From Myxococcales bacterium (lineage in GTDB: Bacteria > Myxococcota_A > Polyangia > Polyangiales > Polyangiaceae), in contig JACPVJ010000080.1 of the NCBI GenBank assembly GCA_016191785.1, positions 1 through 42,074 of the forward strand: a stretch of 42,074 nt of DNA, written 5' to 3'. This document shows positions 1-9,600 of the stretch, in pieces. The notes beneath the pieces are model-generated. The model was not told where the DNA came from. It ran no database searches and saw only the letters and a list, made by a program, of their open reading frames with translations. Each line of letters starts with the position of its first letter. Position 1 is the first letter of the stretch. The position numbers were made by a program, and so were the translations under genes.

Positions 1-2529
1 AGCCGCGCCGAGATTTGGCAGCGGTTTTCCTCCTCGCTCGCGGCCCTGCCGGCGGCGTCGGTGGGGTCGGTCCGGCTCCGAGGGGCCGAGCTCGCGCTCG
101 AGCTCGGCGACGCCGACGTCGCGCTCGACTGGGCGCAGGCGGCCGGGTCGGTCGAGCCGCGATCGCGGGCGGCCTTCGTGCTCGGTCGCGCGTCGCTCGC
201 GCGCGGTGATCTGGTCACGGCGCTGGCTGCGCTCGAGCGAGCGGCCTCGCTCTCGACCGACGACGACCAAGCGCGCGCCGAGGTCTGGGTTCAGATCGGC
301 GAGGTGCACTACGCCAAGGGCGAGCTCGACCGCGCCGCGACGATGGCCGAGCAGGCGCTCGAAGCGGCGTCTGCGTCCAGCGTCCGCCTGGCGGCGAAGA
401 ACCTGCGCGGCAAGCTGCTCTTGGCGGGCGGCGACTGGTCGGGCGCGGACGCGCATTTCGCCGCGGACGCCTGCGAGGCCGTCGGCACGGGTGACTTCAC
501 CGCCGAGCTCCGCGCTCGGGTCAACCGCGCCATCGCGCTCTTGTCGAGTGGCGCGTCGGACGCGGCTCGCGAGATGCTGACTCGCGTCCTGGTCGACGCC
601 GAGGCACGCGGTGAACGGCGCGCCGTCGGATTCGCCCTCAGCAACTTGGCGGTGCTGGCCATCGAGCGGCACGACTATGGTCACGCGCTCGAGCTGCTCG
701 AGCGCACGATCGGCGCCCACCGGCGGCTCGGCGATCGCCTGAACTTCGCCCGCGACGTCTCGAACCTGGTCGAGCTCCGCCTGAGGCTGGGCTTGGTCGA
801 TCAGGCCGAGCAAGTGTTGCGCTTCGGGCGCAACGCGCTGGGGCCCGGCGCGCCCGGGTCGCGCGCGGCCGAGCTGGCGATCGCGGCCGCTCGGGTGCAC
901 CTCTGCCGCGGTCGGACACCCGAGGCCGAGCGCGAGGTGCGCGCCGCCCTTCGCTGGGCGTCGATGTCCAGCGACGGCGACAAGCTCGGCGAGGGCCACC
1001 GGCTCGCGGCTCGCATCGCGCTCGAAGACGGCGCCGTGCGGGTGGCCGAGGCGGAAATCACCCGGGCGCGCGAGCTGGCAAAGGCCCCCTACGACCACGC
1101 GGAGGTCGCCCTGCTCGCGGCGCTGACCCTGCGAGCCACCGGAGCGCCGGCGCGGGCCGCCAGCGACGCGGCGGTCGCGGCGTCGCGCGAGGCCGGAGAC
1201 GAAGAGCTCGCGCGGGACGCCCACGTGCTCGCGGCCGAGCTCGCCCTCGACGAAGGCGACTCGGCCTCGGCACTGTCGCACCTCCGCTCGGCTCGGTCCC
1301 TGGTCGACGACGTGGTGGCGAGCCTGACCGGGGCGCTGACCGAGGTCTACCAAGCTCGTCCGTCGTTGCAGCGCCTCGCGCGCCTCGAGCGCGCGTCGCT
1401 CGAGTGCGGTTCCGATCCCGAGGGCGAGCCTGTTTCCGGGCGGCCTGCCAGCGAGCCGCCCCGGGCGCCGCGCGGAGCGCCGGTCTACGTGGGGCGACAC
1501 CCGAGCGTGAGAGCGCTGCTCGACTCGGCGGCCCGGGTCGGCCGGGCCGGCGCGACCGTGCTCATCCACGGCGAGAGCGGCACCGGCAAAGAGCTGGTGT
1601 CGGAGCTGATTCACACCCAGAGCAGCCGCGCCCAGGGGCCGCTCGTGAAGGTCAACTGCGCCGCCCTGGTCGAGACGCTGCTGCTCAGCGAGCTCTTCGG
1701 CCACGAGAAGGGTGCCTTCACCGGGGCCAGCTCTCGCCGCCGGGGTCGCTTCGAGCGCGCGAACGGCGGCACGTTGTTCCTGGACGAGATCGGCGACATC
1801 TCGCCACGCACCCAGGTCGCGCTCTTGCGAGTGCTCGAAGAGCGCCGCATCGAGCGCGTGGGTGGCACGACTCCGGTCGACGTCGACGTGCGCATCGTGT
1901 GTGCCACTCACCGCGACTTGCGGGCGATGGTCGAGGCGGGTCAGTTCCGAGAGGACCTCTACTATCGGCTGAGCGGCATCACTTTGGAGGTGCCGGCCCT
2001 GCGCGAGCGCTTGTCGGACCTCCCGGGCCTGTGTGACGCGATCCTCGAGCGTGCGGCGCGCGAGCGCGGCGACTCGCCGAAGGCCCTGAGTCGCGAGGCC
2101 TTGGAGCTCTTGGCGCGCCATCGCTGGCCGGGCAACGTGCGCGAGCTCGAAAACGCGCTTCGCGCGGTGTCCGTGCTGTCGGACGGGGACGTCATCAGCG
2201 CTCAGGATTTCGTCGAGCACGTCGACGCACTGCGCAAGGTCTCGCTGGAAGCGCCGGTCTCGCGGCGCGACGCGCCGGCGTCACTTCGGACGGTCCCGGC
2301 GGCCTCGGAAGCTCCTGTCACCGACGTCGCCTACCGCGAGATCCGCCAGGGTTCGGTCAGCCTCTCCGACCTGAAGCGGAACATCGAGCGCGACTGCATC
2401 GAGCGCGCTCTGGATGACGCGGGCGGGAACATCACACGCGCTGCGGCGCTTCTGGGCATGAAGCGCCCGCGCCTCAGTCAGCTGGTCAAGCAGTACGGCT
2501 TTCTCGTGATCGGGGCGGAGGATCCGTGA
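1..2529 (+). CDS. TPR-containing sigma-54-dependent transcriptional activator (5' truncated)
   Basis: The frame is open from the first base, so the start lies outside the window; 842 codons are visible. The first ~480 residues are Ala/Leu/Glu-rich helical repeats that look like TPRs and probably form the sensory part. An AAA+ domain follows, with Walker A GESGTGKE (window residues ~524-531), the sigma-54 contact loop GAFTGA (~571-576), Walker [12 protein letters not shown], arginine-finger region FREDLYYRL and sensor [12 protein letters not shown]. The C-terminus is a Fis-type helix-turn-helix ([26 protein letters not shown] region). It should remodel sigma-54 RNA polymerase at unknown promoters. 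There is no receiver domain in the visible part. Myxobacterial relatives often carry an N-terminal Ser/Thr kinase or FHA domain, which could lie upstream. Its stop overlaps the next start (TGATG), so the small lipoprotein is translationally coupled. Confidence 0.93.
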   Translation, partial: SRAEIWQRFSSSLAALPAASVGSVRLRGAELALELGDADVALDWAQAAGSVEPRSRAAFVLGRASLARGDLVTALAALERAASLSTDDDQARAEVWVQIGEVHYAKGELDRAATMAEQALEAASASSVRLAAKNLRGKLLLAGGDWSGADAHFAADACEAVGTGDFTAELRARVNRAIALLSSGASDAAREMLTRVLVDAEARGERRAVGFALSNLAVLAIERHDYGHALELLERTIGAHRRLGDRLNFARDVSNLVELRLRLGLVDQAEQVLRFGRNALGPGAPGSRAAELAIAAARVHLCRGRTPEAEREVRAALRWASMSSDGDKLGEGHRLAARIALEDGAVRVAEAEITRARELAKAPYDHAEVALLAALTLRATGAPARAASDAAVAASREAGDEELARDAHVLAAELALDEGDSASALSHLRSARSLVDDVVASLTGALTEVYQARPSLQRLARLERASLECGSDPEGEPVSGRPASEPPRAPRGAPVYVGRHPSVRALLDSAARVGRAGATVLIHGESGTGKELVSELIHTQSSRAQGPLVKVNCAALVETLLLSELFGHEKGAFTGASSRRRGRFERANGGTLFLDEIGDISPRTQVALLRVLEERRIERVGGTTPVDVDVRIVCATHRDLRAMVEAGQFREDLYYRLSGITLEVPALRERLSDLPGLCDAILERAARERGDSPKALSREALELLARHRWPGNVRELENALRAVSVLSDGDVISAQDFVEHVDALRKVSLEAPVSRRDAPASLRTVPAASEAPVTDVAYREIRQGSVSLSDLKRNIERDCIERALDDAGGNITRAAALLGMKRPRLSQLVKQYGFLVIGAEDP

Positions 2530-2906
2530 TGAAACGGCAAGTCTGGTTCTTGGTGGCAGCAATCGCTCTCGGCGCGACCGGGTGTGCGATCGACAGTGGC
2601 GAGCCCGCCGAAGAGGGCGTGGGCGCGCATGGCGCTGCGCTCGGCTCCGAGCCCAGCGGGGGCGACCCCGCGCCGGGTGGTCCGGCGGGTACCTTGGGCA
2701 AGCCGAGCGAAATGGTCGTGACCTCGGGCGATCCCAGTGGTCCCACACCCTACCCCTGGGCGGCCGAGGACCCGAGCGGCGGTCCCACACCCTACCCCTG
2801 GGAAGAAGAAGCCGACGACTCGCAGCCGAGCGACGACGGCGCCGAGCCCGAGAGCGCGACCTCCGGGAGCGGGGCGACTCAGACCAAGACCACGTCGAAG
2901 CACTGA
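2529..2906 (+). CDS. small lipoprotein with duplicated PTPYPW motif
   Basis: This is a 125-residue protein starting at the ATG that overlaps the stop of the sigma-54 activator; a GTG three bases upstream is also possible. Residues 1-19 form a lipoprotein signal peptide (KR, then a hydrophobic core, then GATGC with Cys19 as the lipidation site). The mature part is acidic and rich in Gly, Pro and Ser, with no predicted fold. The segment DPSGPTPYPW is followed 14 residues later by DPSGGPTPYPW, and the 22 coding bases behind it are identical in both copies. The tail is Ser/Thr-rich and ends TTSKH. I do not recognise the family. Coupling to the activator suggests co-expression or a shared process, but the function is unknown. 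Confidence 0.8.
   Translation: MKRQVWFLVAAIALGATGCAIDSGEPAEEGVGAHGAALGSEPSGGDPAPGGPAGTLGKPSEMVVTSGDPSGPTPYPWAAEDPSGGPTPYPWEEEADDSQPSDDGAEPESATSGSGATQTKTTSKH
2739..2802 (+). repeat. 22-bp exact direct repeat inside the small lipoprotein gene
   Basis: The 22 bases at 2739-2760 recur exactly at 2781-2802, an offset of 42 bases (14 codons). Each copy encodes GPTPYPW. Identity includes third codon positions, so the duplication is either recent or held constant by selection or gene conversion. Confidence 0.95.
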
Positions 2907-2981
2907 ACGGCGTCGGCGCCCGGGCGCGGGCACCCGCGCTCGAGTCCGAGGGATCGGGGGGCTGCCTAGGCGCCGGGGGTG

Positions 2982-2987
2982 TACGCT
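2982..2987 (+). promoter_or_regulatory. putative -10 element (TACGCT) for histidine kinase, leaderless configuration
   Basis: TACGCT lies exactly nine bases before the GTG at 2997. The same hexamer at the same spacing precedes the kinase gene that starts at 29265. No Shine-Dalgarno sequence separates it from the GTG, so transcription would start at or next to the start codon. Confidence 0.45.
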
Positions 2988-2996
2988 CCAGAGCGC

Positions 2997-5120
2997 GTGG
3001 ACCTTCGAACGCGCACCTCGCTGTTCTGTGGCGCCCTGGCGCTGGCGATCGCGGTGTCGATCCTGCTCCGGGGCCGCCGTCGGCGTGCCCACCTCTTCTT
3101 CGCGGCTTTCGCCGCCGACATCGGCCTCTGGTACATCGCGCAGTGGGCGTATCACTTCGCGCGGTCCGAGGTCTGGGTGCGCTTCACCGCGGTGCTCGCG
3201 GTGCTGCTGCCGCAGTTCGCGGTCCACCTGTTCGAGGTGCTGGTCCCCCGTCGCGACAAGCGCTCGACCCTGGTGCGCGTCGCCGGCGTGCTGATGGTCC
3301 CGATGATGGTTTTGGTGCTCTCCCCCGAGCACAAGCACGGGCTCGTGCGCGGCGCCGTCATGCTCTACGTGTTCGGCCTGATCTCGGCCGGGCTCTGGTC
3401 ACTGGCCGTCCGCGGCGAGCGCAGTCGCTCGCGCGCCACCCAGCAACGCATGCGCTTCTTGGTGGTCGTCGGCGCGCTGGCGGCGGTCTTCACCCTGGCA
3501 GACTTCCTCTGGTTCGTCGGGGCGCCGCTGCCGCCCGTCGGTGCAGTGCTCAGCATCGTCTTCTTGTTCATCCTCGCCGAGTCGATGATCCGCGAGCGGC
3601 TGGTCGATCTCTACGACATCCTCGGTCGGCTCTTGGTGTCCACGGCGCTCGCCTTCACCCTGGCCGGCATCTTCTACGTATTCGTCGTGCTGGTGGGCGG
3701 GTTTTCCACCATGTACTTGAACGCGATCCTCGCGGCGATCGTGATCTTGGTGCTGTTCGATCCGCTGCGCGACAAGGTCGAGCAGTACATACACTTCGCG
3801 TTCTTCAGCGAGCGCGTGGACTTGGACCGTGCGGTCGCCAAGGCCCGTCAGCAACTCGCCCACGTGCTCGAGACGCGAGAGATGATGCACGTGGCGATCT
3901 CGGCCATCGAGGCATCCCGGCGAGCGACGGCCGCCGCGCTCTATCTCCGAGATCCCACCGGACCCGATTTCGAGCTCGGCCAGTCGTTCGGCCCCACGCC
4001 GCCTCCGCGGATCGACTCGGCGACCGCGCGGCCGCTCCTCGATCGACTCGGGTCCAAGCCGTCGGTGCCTCTGGAGCTGATCCGGCATGGCGTGAACGAG
4101 CGCCGCCGTGGGGGCCAGACCCTCACCCTCGAGGCGGACGAGCGGGTGCTCGCCGCGGCCGAAGTCCTCGGTCCGTTCAAGAGCGGCGTCTGCCTGGCGG
4201 TCCGCGGCGAGAGCGAGGCGGTGGTCGGCGTCCTTCTCGTGGTCGACGATCGGGTGTCCGACGCCTTCAGCAGCGAAGACGTCGCACTGCTCGAGGCGCT
4301 CTGCGTTCAGATGTCGGTCGTGATCGAGAACTCGCAGCAGTACCGGCGGATGCAGGAGCGCGATCGGCTCGCGGCGTTGGGCCAGATGGCAGCGGGCTTG
4401 GCGCACGAGGTCAAGAACCCGCTCGGGGCCATCAAGGGCGCGGCCCAGCTGCTCTCCGAGCCGGAAGAGGGCACGGTCACCGATCCGCAGTCCAAGGAGT
4501 TCTTGGGGATCATCCTCGAAGAGGTCGATCGGCTCGACCGCGTCGTGGGCTCGGTGCTCGACTATGCGCGACCCTCGAAGGGCAACCCCGGCGCAGTGGA
4601 CGTGAACGCGGTCGTCCGTCGAACGCTCCAGGTGCTCTCGTCGGCCCAACAGTCCGATCACGACGTGACGGTGGAGCTGGGCGAGGGGTTGCCGCTGGTC
4701 CGCGCAGATGCCGAGCAGCTCCGGCAGGTGTTGATGAACCTGGTGCAGAACGCCCTCCACGCGACGGCGACCAAAGGCGGCGGGGTCAGCGTGTCCACGC
4801 GCTGTCGCCCTGGTGGCCCCGGCAAGAGCGAGTGCATCGAGATCGCCGTCCGCGACCACGGCACCGGGATCACCCCGCAGGTGCTGAAGAGCCTGTTCGT
4901 GCCGTTCTTCACGACCAAGGAGAAGGGCACCGGCCTCGGGCTGGCCATCAGCCAGCGGCTGGTCGAGGAGTGGGGCGGTCGCATCGAGGTCGTCTCGCAG
5001 GCCGGCGCCGGGTCGACCTTCTCCGTGGTGCTTCCGGCGGGCATCGAGCTTTCGACCCCGCTGCCCGGGGGCGCCACCAGCTCCGCTGCCCCCGGCGCCC
5101 CGGAGGCCGAGCCCGCCTGA
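2997..5120 (+). CDS. membrane-bound sensor histidine kinase (7TM-like, GAF, HisKA, HATPase)
   Basis: The protein has 707 residues if it starts at GTG 2997; an in-frame GTG at 2979 would add six. The N-terminal ~260 residues contain about seven to eight hydrophobic segments. A GAF-like domain follows (~290-440, ending in the typical LLEALCVQMSVVIENS). The dimerization domain carries the phospho-acceptor His470 in LAHEVKNPLG. The ATP-binding domain has the N-box NLVQNALHA, G1 DHGTGI and G2 GTGLGLAI. The last ~30 residues are Pro/Ala-rich. No response regulator is adjacent, so it is an orphan kinase here. The layout resembles NtrB/AtoS-like kinases with multi-span sensors. TACGCT at 2982 favours the GTG at 2997. 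Confidence 0.93.
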   Translation: MDLRTRTSLFCGALALAIAVSILLRGRRRRAHLFFAAFAADIGLWYIAQWAYHFARSEVWVRFTAVLAVLLPQFAVHLFEVLVPRRDKRSTLVRVAGVLMVPMMVLVLSPEHKHGLVRGAVMLYVFGLISAGLWSLAVRGERSRSRATQQRMRFLVVVGALAAVFTLADFLWFVGAPLPPVGAVLSIVFLFILAESMIRERLVDLYDILGRLLVSTALAFTLAGIFYVFVVLVGGFSTMYLNAILAAIVILVLFDPLRDKVEQYIHFAFFSERVDLDRAVAKARQQLAHVLETREMMHVAISAIEASRRATAAALYLRDPTGPDFELGQSFGPTPPPRIDSATARPLLDRLGSKPSVPLELIRHGVNERRRGGQTLTLEADERVLAAAEVLGPFKSGVCLAVRGESEAVVGVLLVVDDRVSDAFSSEDVALLEALCVQMSVVIENSQQYRRMQERDRLAALGQMAAGLAHEVKNPLGAIKGAAQLLSEPEEGTVTDPQSKEFLGIILEEVDRLDRVVGSVLDYARPSKGNPGAVDVNAVVRRTLQVLSSAQQSDHDVTVELGEGLPLVRADAEQLRQVLMNLVQNALHATATKGGGVSVSTRCRPGGPGKSECIEIAVRDHGTGITPQVLKSLFVPFFTTKEKGTGLGLAISQRLVEEWGGRIEVVSQAGAGSTFSVVLPAGIELSTPLPGGATSSAAPGAPEAEPA

Positions 5121-5211
5121 TCTCCGCCGCGGTGGGCGGCCGCGGGGGTCCGTCCGGGGGGGCCTGGGTCCGGGCCGGAACGGCGAAAGCGCCCGAGTCT
5201 TGGCGGCTTGC

Positions 5212-5241
5212 TTGACCCTATCTTCTCGCAGGCCCTATCTT
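5212..5241 (+). promoter_or_regulatory. putative sigma-70-type promoter of the FHA-DUF4388 gene
   Basis: TTGACC at 5212-5217 and TATCTT at 5236-5241 are separated by 18 bases. The sequence CCCTATCTT occurs twice here (5216-5224 and 5234-5242). Transcription would start near 5248 and give a leader of about 60 bases before ATG 5312. The rest of 5121-5311 is GC-rich and shows nothing else clear. Confidence 0.5.
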
Positions 5242-5311
5242 TTTGTGGACGCACTGCTCATCGCGGCCGCGCCCCCCATCCGGGCGGCGTGACCGAGGGC
5301 TGCCAACCGTG

Positions 5312-6274
5312 ATGGCCGATAGACTCGCTAATTCTCCTGCCGGCGGTCCCACCCGCCTAGCGCTCCGGTTCATCTCCGGGAAGTACCAAGGCGGCGAGTA
5401 CCCGCTCGACGACGGCCGCCAGATCGTGATCGGCCGATCCAGCGATCTCGACATGGTGCTGGTCGAAGAGATGGTTTCGCGCCGGCACGCGCAGATCACC
5501 ATGGCTGGCGGCGTGATCACCATCGAGGACCTCGGGTCGACGAACGGAACGTTCGTCAACGGCGAGAAGATCCAGCAGGCCACCCTGCGGGAAGGCGACC
5601 GCGTTCTCGTGGGAACCAGCATCCTGAAGGTGGTCTCGGTTCCAGTCGATGCCACCCGGACCGAAGGTTCCGGAGCCGCGCGGCGCCCTGCGCCCACCCT
5701 CCAGCATCGCACGGTGATGGGCGAGGCCCCGCGGATGACGGGCAACATCGAAGAGATCCCACTGCCAGACCTGCTGCAGCTGTTCGGCACCTCGAAGAAG
5801 AACGGCGTCTTGGTAATCCGCACCGAGACGCTGACCGGGCGAATCTATCTGAGCCAGGGCCTGGTTTCGTTCGCCGCGATCGAGGGGATGCCGCAGCTCT
5901 CCGCTCCGAAGGCCGCATACCGGATGCTGGCCTGGCAGAGCGGCGTCTTCGAGCTCGACCCACCTGCATCCGAAGAGCCCGAGAACCCGTGGAACACGAG
6001 CGTTCAGAGCCTTCTGATGGAGGGCTTCCGCCAGCAGGACGAGCTGAACCGCTTGCTCGACGAGCTGCCCCCGCTCGAGCACCGCTTGCAGCTCCGAACG
6101 CCGCTCGAGGCTCCGCTGCACGAGCTCGAGCCGACGCACCTCGACGTGCTCCAGCTCGCGCTCAATTCTTCATCGATCGCGGCCCTCTTCGATCGCACCG
6201 CGGTGACCGACCTTCAGACGGCAGAGATCCTGAAGTCGCTGATGAAGCGCGGGTATCTGGCGGACATTCCCTGA
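5312..6274 (+). CDS. FHA domain protein with C-terminal DUF4388
   Basis: The ATG at 5312 gives 320 residues; the frame is open further upstream but that stretch has no domain character. Residues ~16-110 form an FHA domain with Gly41-Arg42, Ser56-Arg-Arg-His59 and STNGTFVNG, the residues that bind phosphothreonine. From ~145 a DUF4388 (PatA-like N-terminal) domain begins (GNIEEIPLPDLLQLFGTSKKNGVLVI region), and the helical C-terminus ends LMKRGYLADIP. There are no signal peptide or membrane segments, so it is cytoplasmic. In delta-proteobacterial lineages DUF4388 proteins go with gliding, polarity and signalling, and an FHA domain implies a partner phosphorylated by a Ser/Thr kinase. Which of the kinases nearby is the partner cannot be read from sequence. 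Confidence 0.92.
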   Translation: MADRLANSPAGGPTRLALRFISGKYQGGEYPLDDGRQIVIGRSSDLDMVLVEEMVSRRHAQITMAGGVITIEDLGSTNGTFVNGEKIQQATLREGDRVLVGTSILKVVSVPVDATRTEGSGAARRPAPTLQHRTVMGEAPRMTGNIEEIPLPDLLQLFGTSKKNGVLVIRTETLTGRIYLSQGLVSFAAIEGMPQLSAPKAAYRMLAWQSGVFELDPPASEEPENPWNTSVQSLLMEGFRQQDELNRLLDELPPLEHRLQLRTPLEAPLHELEPTHLDVLQLALNSSSIAALFDRTAVTDLQTAEILKSLMKRGYLADIP

Positions 6275-6350
6275 GCGGGCGCAATTCGTCCGGGGCGCTC
6301 CCGAGCGCCTAGACCCAACCTGACCTGTGCACGCGCCGATGCCGGGGTGC

Positions 6351-6482
6351 GAACCGCCAAGCCGCCAAGGTCGCCAAGGAAGTGAGGGTGGTGGAGCCAG
6401 GCGCGGAGCTGACGACCTTGCGGTGCAACCGGGAAGCTGGGAGGCCGCTGGGAACTTGGCGCTCTTGGCGTCTGGCGGTTGG
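6351..6482. repeat. CGCCAAG-type imperfect inverted repeat with ~70-nt loop
   Basis: The left arm (6351-6382) reads AACCGCCA, then CGCCAAG twice at a nine-base spacing. The right arm (6453-6482) is its near reverse complement: AACTTGGCG, CTTGGCG, GGCGGTT. Over about 26 bases the arms differ at only a few spacer positions and one indel. About 70 bases lie between them. Placement between two convergent genes fits a transcription barrier or a dispersed repeat. A short relative of the right-arm end (CTTGGCGGTTGG) is at 11443-11454. Confidence 0.75.
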
Positions 6483-6576
6483 CCCTTTCCAGACACGCCT
6501 CACTCGTCGATCGTCGCCGCCCAGGTGAACGACGCTGCGCCTCTCGCCGCACGGGCCCGGTCGGGAGCTCGCACCC

Positions 6577-6613
6577 ACAAAACACGAAGGCCCGGCGCTC
6601 ATCGCACCGGGCC
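6577..6613 (-). terminator. intrinsic terminator of the metalloprotease gene
   Basis: Read on the minus strand, a ten-pair stem (GGCCCGGTGC with GCGCCGGGCC, one G-U pair) closes a five-base loop. TTCGTGTTTTGTG follows. It begins about 25 bases past the stop at 6638, which is the classical arrangement. Confidence 0.8.
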
Positions 6614-6637
6614 CGTCGTGCGGGTCGAGCTACCCGA

Positions 6638-9600
6638 TTACTCCCAGTCCACGCTGCCCAGTCCGTAGAACGGACCGTAGCCGACCAGGGTGCCGATCTG
6701 GACGGTGGCGTCCAGCGTGCCGACCCAGTCACGCAGCTCCTTGATGTCCGAGTCGGCGGCGTTCGCCTTCATCGTCGGCTGGCCGTTGCCGTCGACCACG
6801 ACGATCGGCGAACCGAAGGCGTCCGTGCCGCTGGTCTCGTACACCAACGCGAGCAGCAGGTTGGCACGCGCGATCATGCGGGAGGCAATGCCCTTGTCGA
6901 TCGTCTTGCCGTCGACGGTCTGGGGGCCGAACTTCCTGCCGATGTAGGTGTAACCGCTCTCGGGGTTGGTGAAGCGAGCCTGCTGCGCGTCCGGGATCTT
7001 GACTTCGCCGGCCAGCCCGTCGACCCACATGCGCATCTTGTTGGCGAGCCCGAGGTCGCCGTTCAAGCGTGCATAGATGTGGGCGAACACCAGGGTTCCC
7101 AGGGTCTGCTTGTAGCCGAGGTTCGGGAACACCAGCTGCGCGCCGGCGGGCCGGGTGGGGGTCGCGCCGCTCAGATCGAACGGGTGAACCTCGGGGTTCG
7201 GCAGCCCGTCGTTGTCCGGATCGGCCGTGTCGCTAGAGAGCACGTACGGAGCGATCGTCTCGTAGTCACCCGAGAGCAGGCCGCCCAAGAGGCGGTCGAG
7301 CTGCGCGGGCATGTCGGTCCGGAAGTTGATGTTCACGTTTCGACCGTCGAGGTAGTTCTTCCGCGAGATGGTCGAGAAGACCGCGCGACCGTCGGTGAGG
7401 GCGCGAGCGGCTTCCGACTTCTCCACCGAGAACCCGGTGTGGTTGACCCAGTCTTGGTACGACCAGGAGCCGCCACCCTTGCTCGTGCTGTCGAAGTCCG
7501 GATCGATGTAGCGACCGGTCGATGCGTCGATCTCGAACATGGGCGGGAACTTGTCCGAGCCCTCGGGATCGAACATCGGCTTGGTGCCCGACACGTCTTT
7601 GAGCATCTGACGGTACTCGCCGATCTGCGGCTGGAGCAGCGCCAACGCGATGTGATTGAACATGTCGGTCTCGGCGACGACGTACGGGCGCCACCAATCA
7701 TCCGACCCGGCGATCAGCGTGGCTGACTGCGCGTCGAGGCTCCCGAGCCAGGCGTTGCTGTTCGCCATGCTCCAGTGGAACGCGCGGAGGCGCTCGTAGA
7801 AGCCGCTGATCACGCGGGACGGCAGCGTCCGGTAGTACCAGTCGCGGTTCTGGCGACGGAAGTACTGGAACGGGTAGCCGTACTTGAACTTCCTGATCGT
7901 CTCTTGCACGACCTCGTAGATGTCCGCGCCGGCGTCGCTCGGGTTGGTGTGAGGATACGAGTTGGAGCTCACACCCCAGCGGTAGGGCCAGCGCACGTTG
8001 CCGGCCCAGCCCTTGTTGGTCGGGTTGACACGCCACTTCGGGATCGAGTCCGACTCCGGGCTCATCCACTGCGGGCGCTCGGCCGGGAGGCCGTCCTCGA
8101 AGTCGAACGCCGCCGCGTAGTCCTTGGCCGGGAGGGTGCAGACCTGGCCGTTGACGACGCGCCACTCGGCATGCGCCTTCTCTTCCGGAGAGGCGGGCCG
8201 GCACAGACCTGGGTCGAAGACCTTCATCTGGCGAGCCTGCTCGGTGTAGTGCATCGGCTGCATGAACTTCTGGCCCGGGAAGGTCGGGCTCGCCCAGTAG
8301 ACGTAGTTCTGGTCCGGCAGCTGCGACCAGCTGCGCCAGGCGAACGTCTCTTGGGTCGGGACCGGCATCGCGTCCGCGTCGAACGTCTGCAGCACGCGGC
8401 CGTAGAGCAGGCCCATGGTGTGCAGATCGTAGGACCCGAGGCCGACCGTCTCGAAGAAGCGCTCGTTCTGGTACTCCATGGTCGAGGTGTGACCGAAGTA
8501 GGCGATGCCCGGACGGGACTCGCCGGCCTGGCCCATCTCTTCGTCGGTCTCCGGGTCGAGGTAGCGCGGACCCATGCAGCTGTCCTTGCCCGCGGCCCAG
8601 GTGTCACCCGTGCGCGCCTTGCCCTCGCAGCTCTTGGTCGCCTTGCCGCCCTGAGTGCGGAGCTGCCAGTACTGCGGCAGGAAGTTCGCCGAGTCGTACG
8701 AAGACGAGAACTGGTGGAGCATGCCCAGCGAGTGGCCGACCTCGTGCAGGGCGATGCCCTTGAAGGTCTCTTTCCACAGCTGGTTGTAGATCAGCTCCGC
8801 GCGCTTCTTGCTCAGCGTCCCCGGGTCGGCGCCTTCGTAGCCGGGCAGCTTCTTGATCTCGTCGTTGTTGAACTTCGCGGCGAAGTACTTGGCGACGCCC
8901 TGAACGTCCAGGTTGCCGACGTTTCCGGAGAAGATGTCCGGGAAGCAGATGCCTCGGGACTGCATCTTCAGGTCGATCAGCTGGCGCAGCCCGCCCATAC
9001 GACCCTCGTCCATGCCGCGGAGCGGCGAGACGTAGTCCATCACGTCCTTGACGGTGGTGTTCGGTCCCATGCCGGCGGCGTCCACCAGCCAGTTGCTGTC
9101 GACCAGCTGAGCCTCGAACTCGGTCCCGCGGACCTTCTCGGCGATGGCTTCGTACTGCAGTGCCGAGGGCGACGCCGGGCCGATGCCCGCGACCGTCTTC
9201 GGCAAGAGCTTCATCATCGCGCCGTAGCGGTCCTGGAAGTTCGTGCTCTTCACCGAGTCGATGGGGCCGATGGCGGTGGCCGCGTGCTTCATGTCGATGG
9301 CCTCGACGCGGCTCTTCAGCTGCTCGGGGCTCAGCGCTTGGCTCGGCTGATAGCCATTCTGGAGCCGGCGCTCGTAGAGCGTGGCCGGCGTGCCGCTGGT
9401 GATGTCCTCGAACTTCAGCTCACCGTTGGCCACCATGATGATGTCGCGCACCATTGCCGCGGCATAGGTCGCGGAACGACCCATGGTCGTGGCAGCCGCG
9501 CCGATGATCATGCCGGTGGTGGGGTCGGCGTTCCAGTTGGCGATGCCGCCCCACGGAGCGCGGGAGGCGTAGGGCCAGTAGTAGGTGAAGTTGTGCCGCA

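Larger units (their letters stand above)
6275..6637. other. convergent intergenic region, 363 bp without a gene
   Basis: This stretch lies between the converging 3' ends of the FHA gene and the metalloprotease gene. It holds a long CGCCAAG-type inverted repeat (6351-6482) and an intrinsic terminator for the minus-strand gene (6577-6613). I see no plausible coding sequence; open frames here have no domain, start signal or codon-position bias. Confidence 0.7.

Noticed and set aside
2529..2906. PTPYPW repeats as a RiPP precursor core
   Set aside because: The lipobox indicates a lipoprotein, and no modification enzyme or transporter is adjacent.
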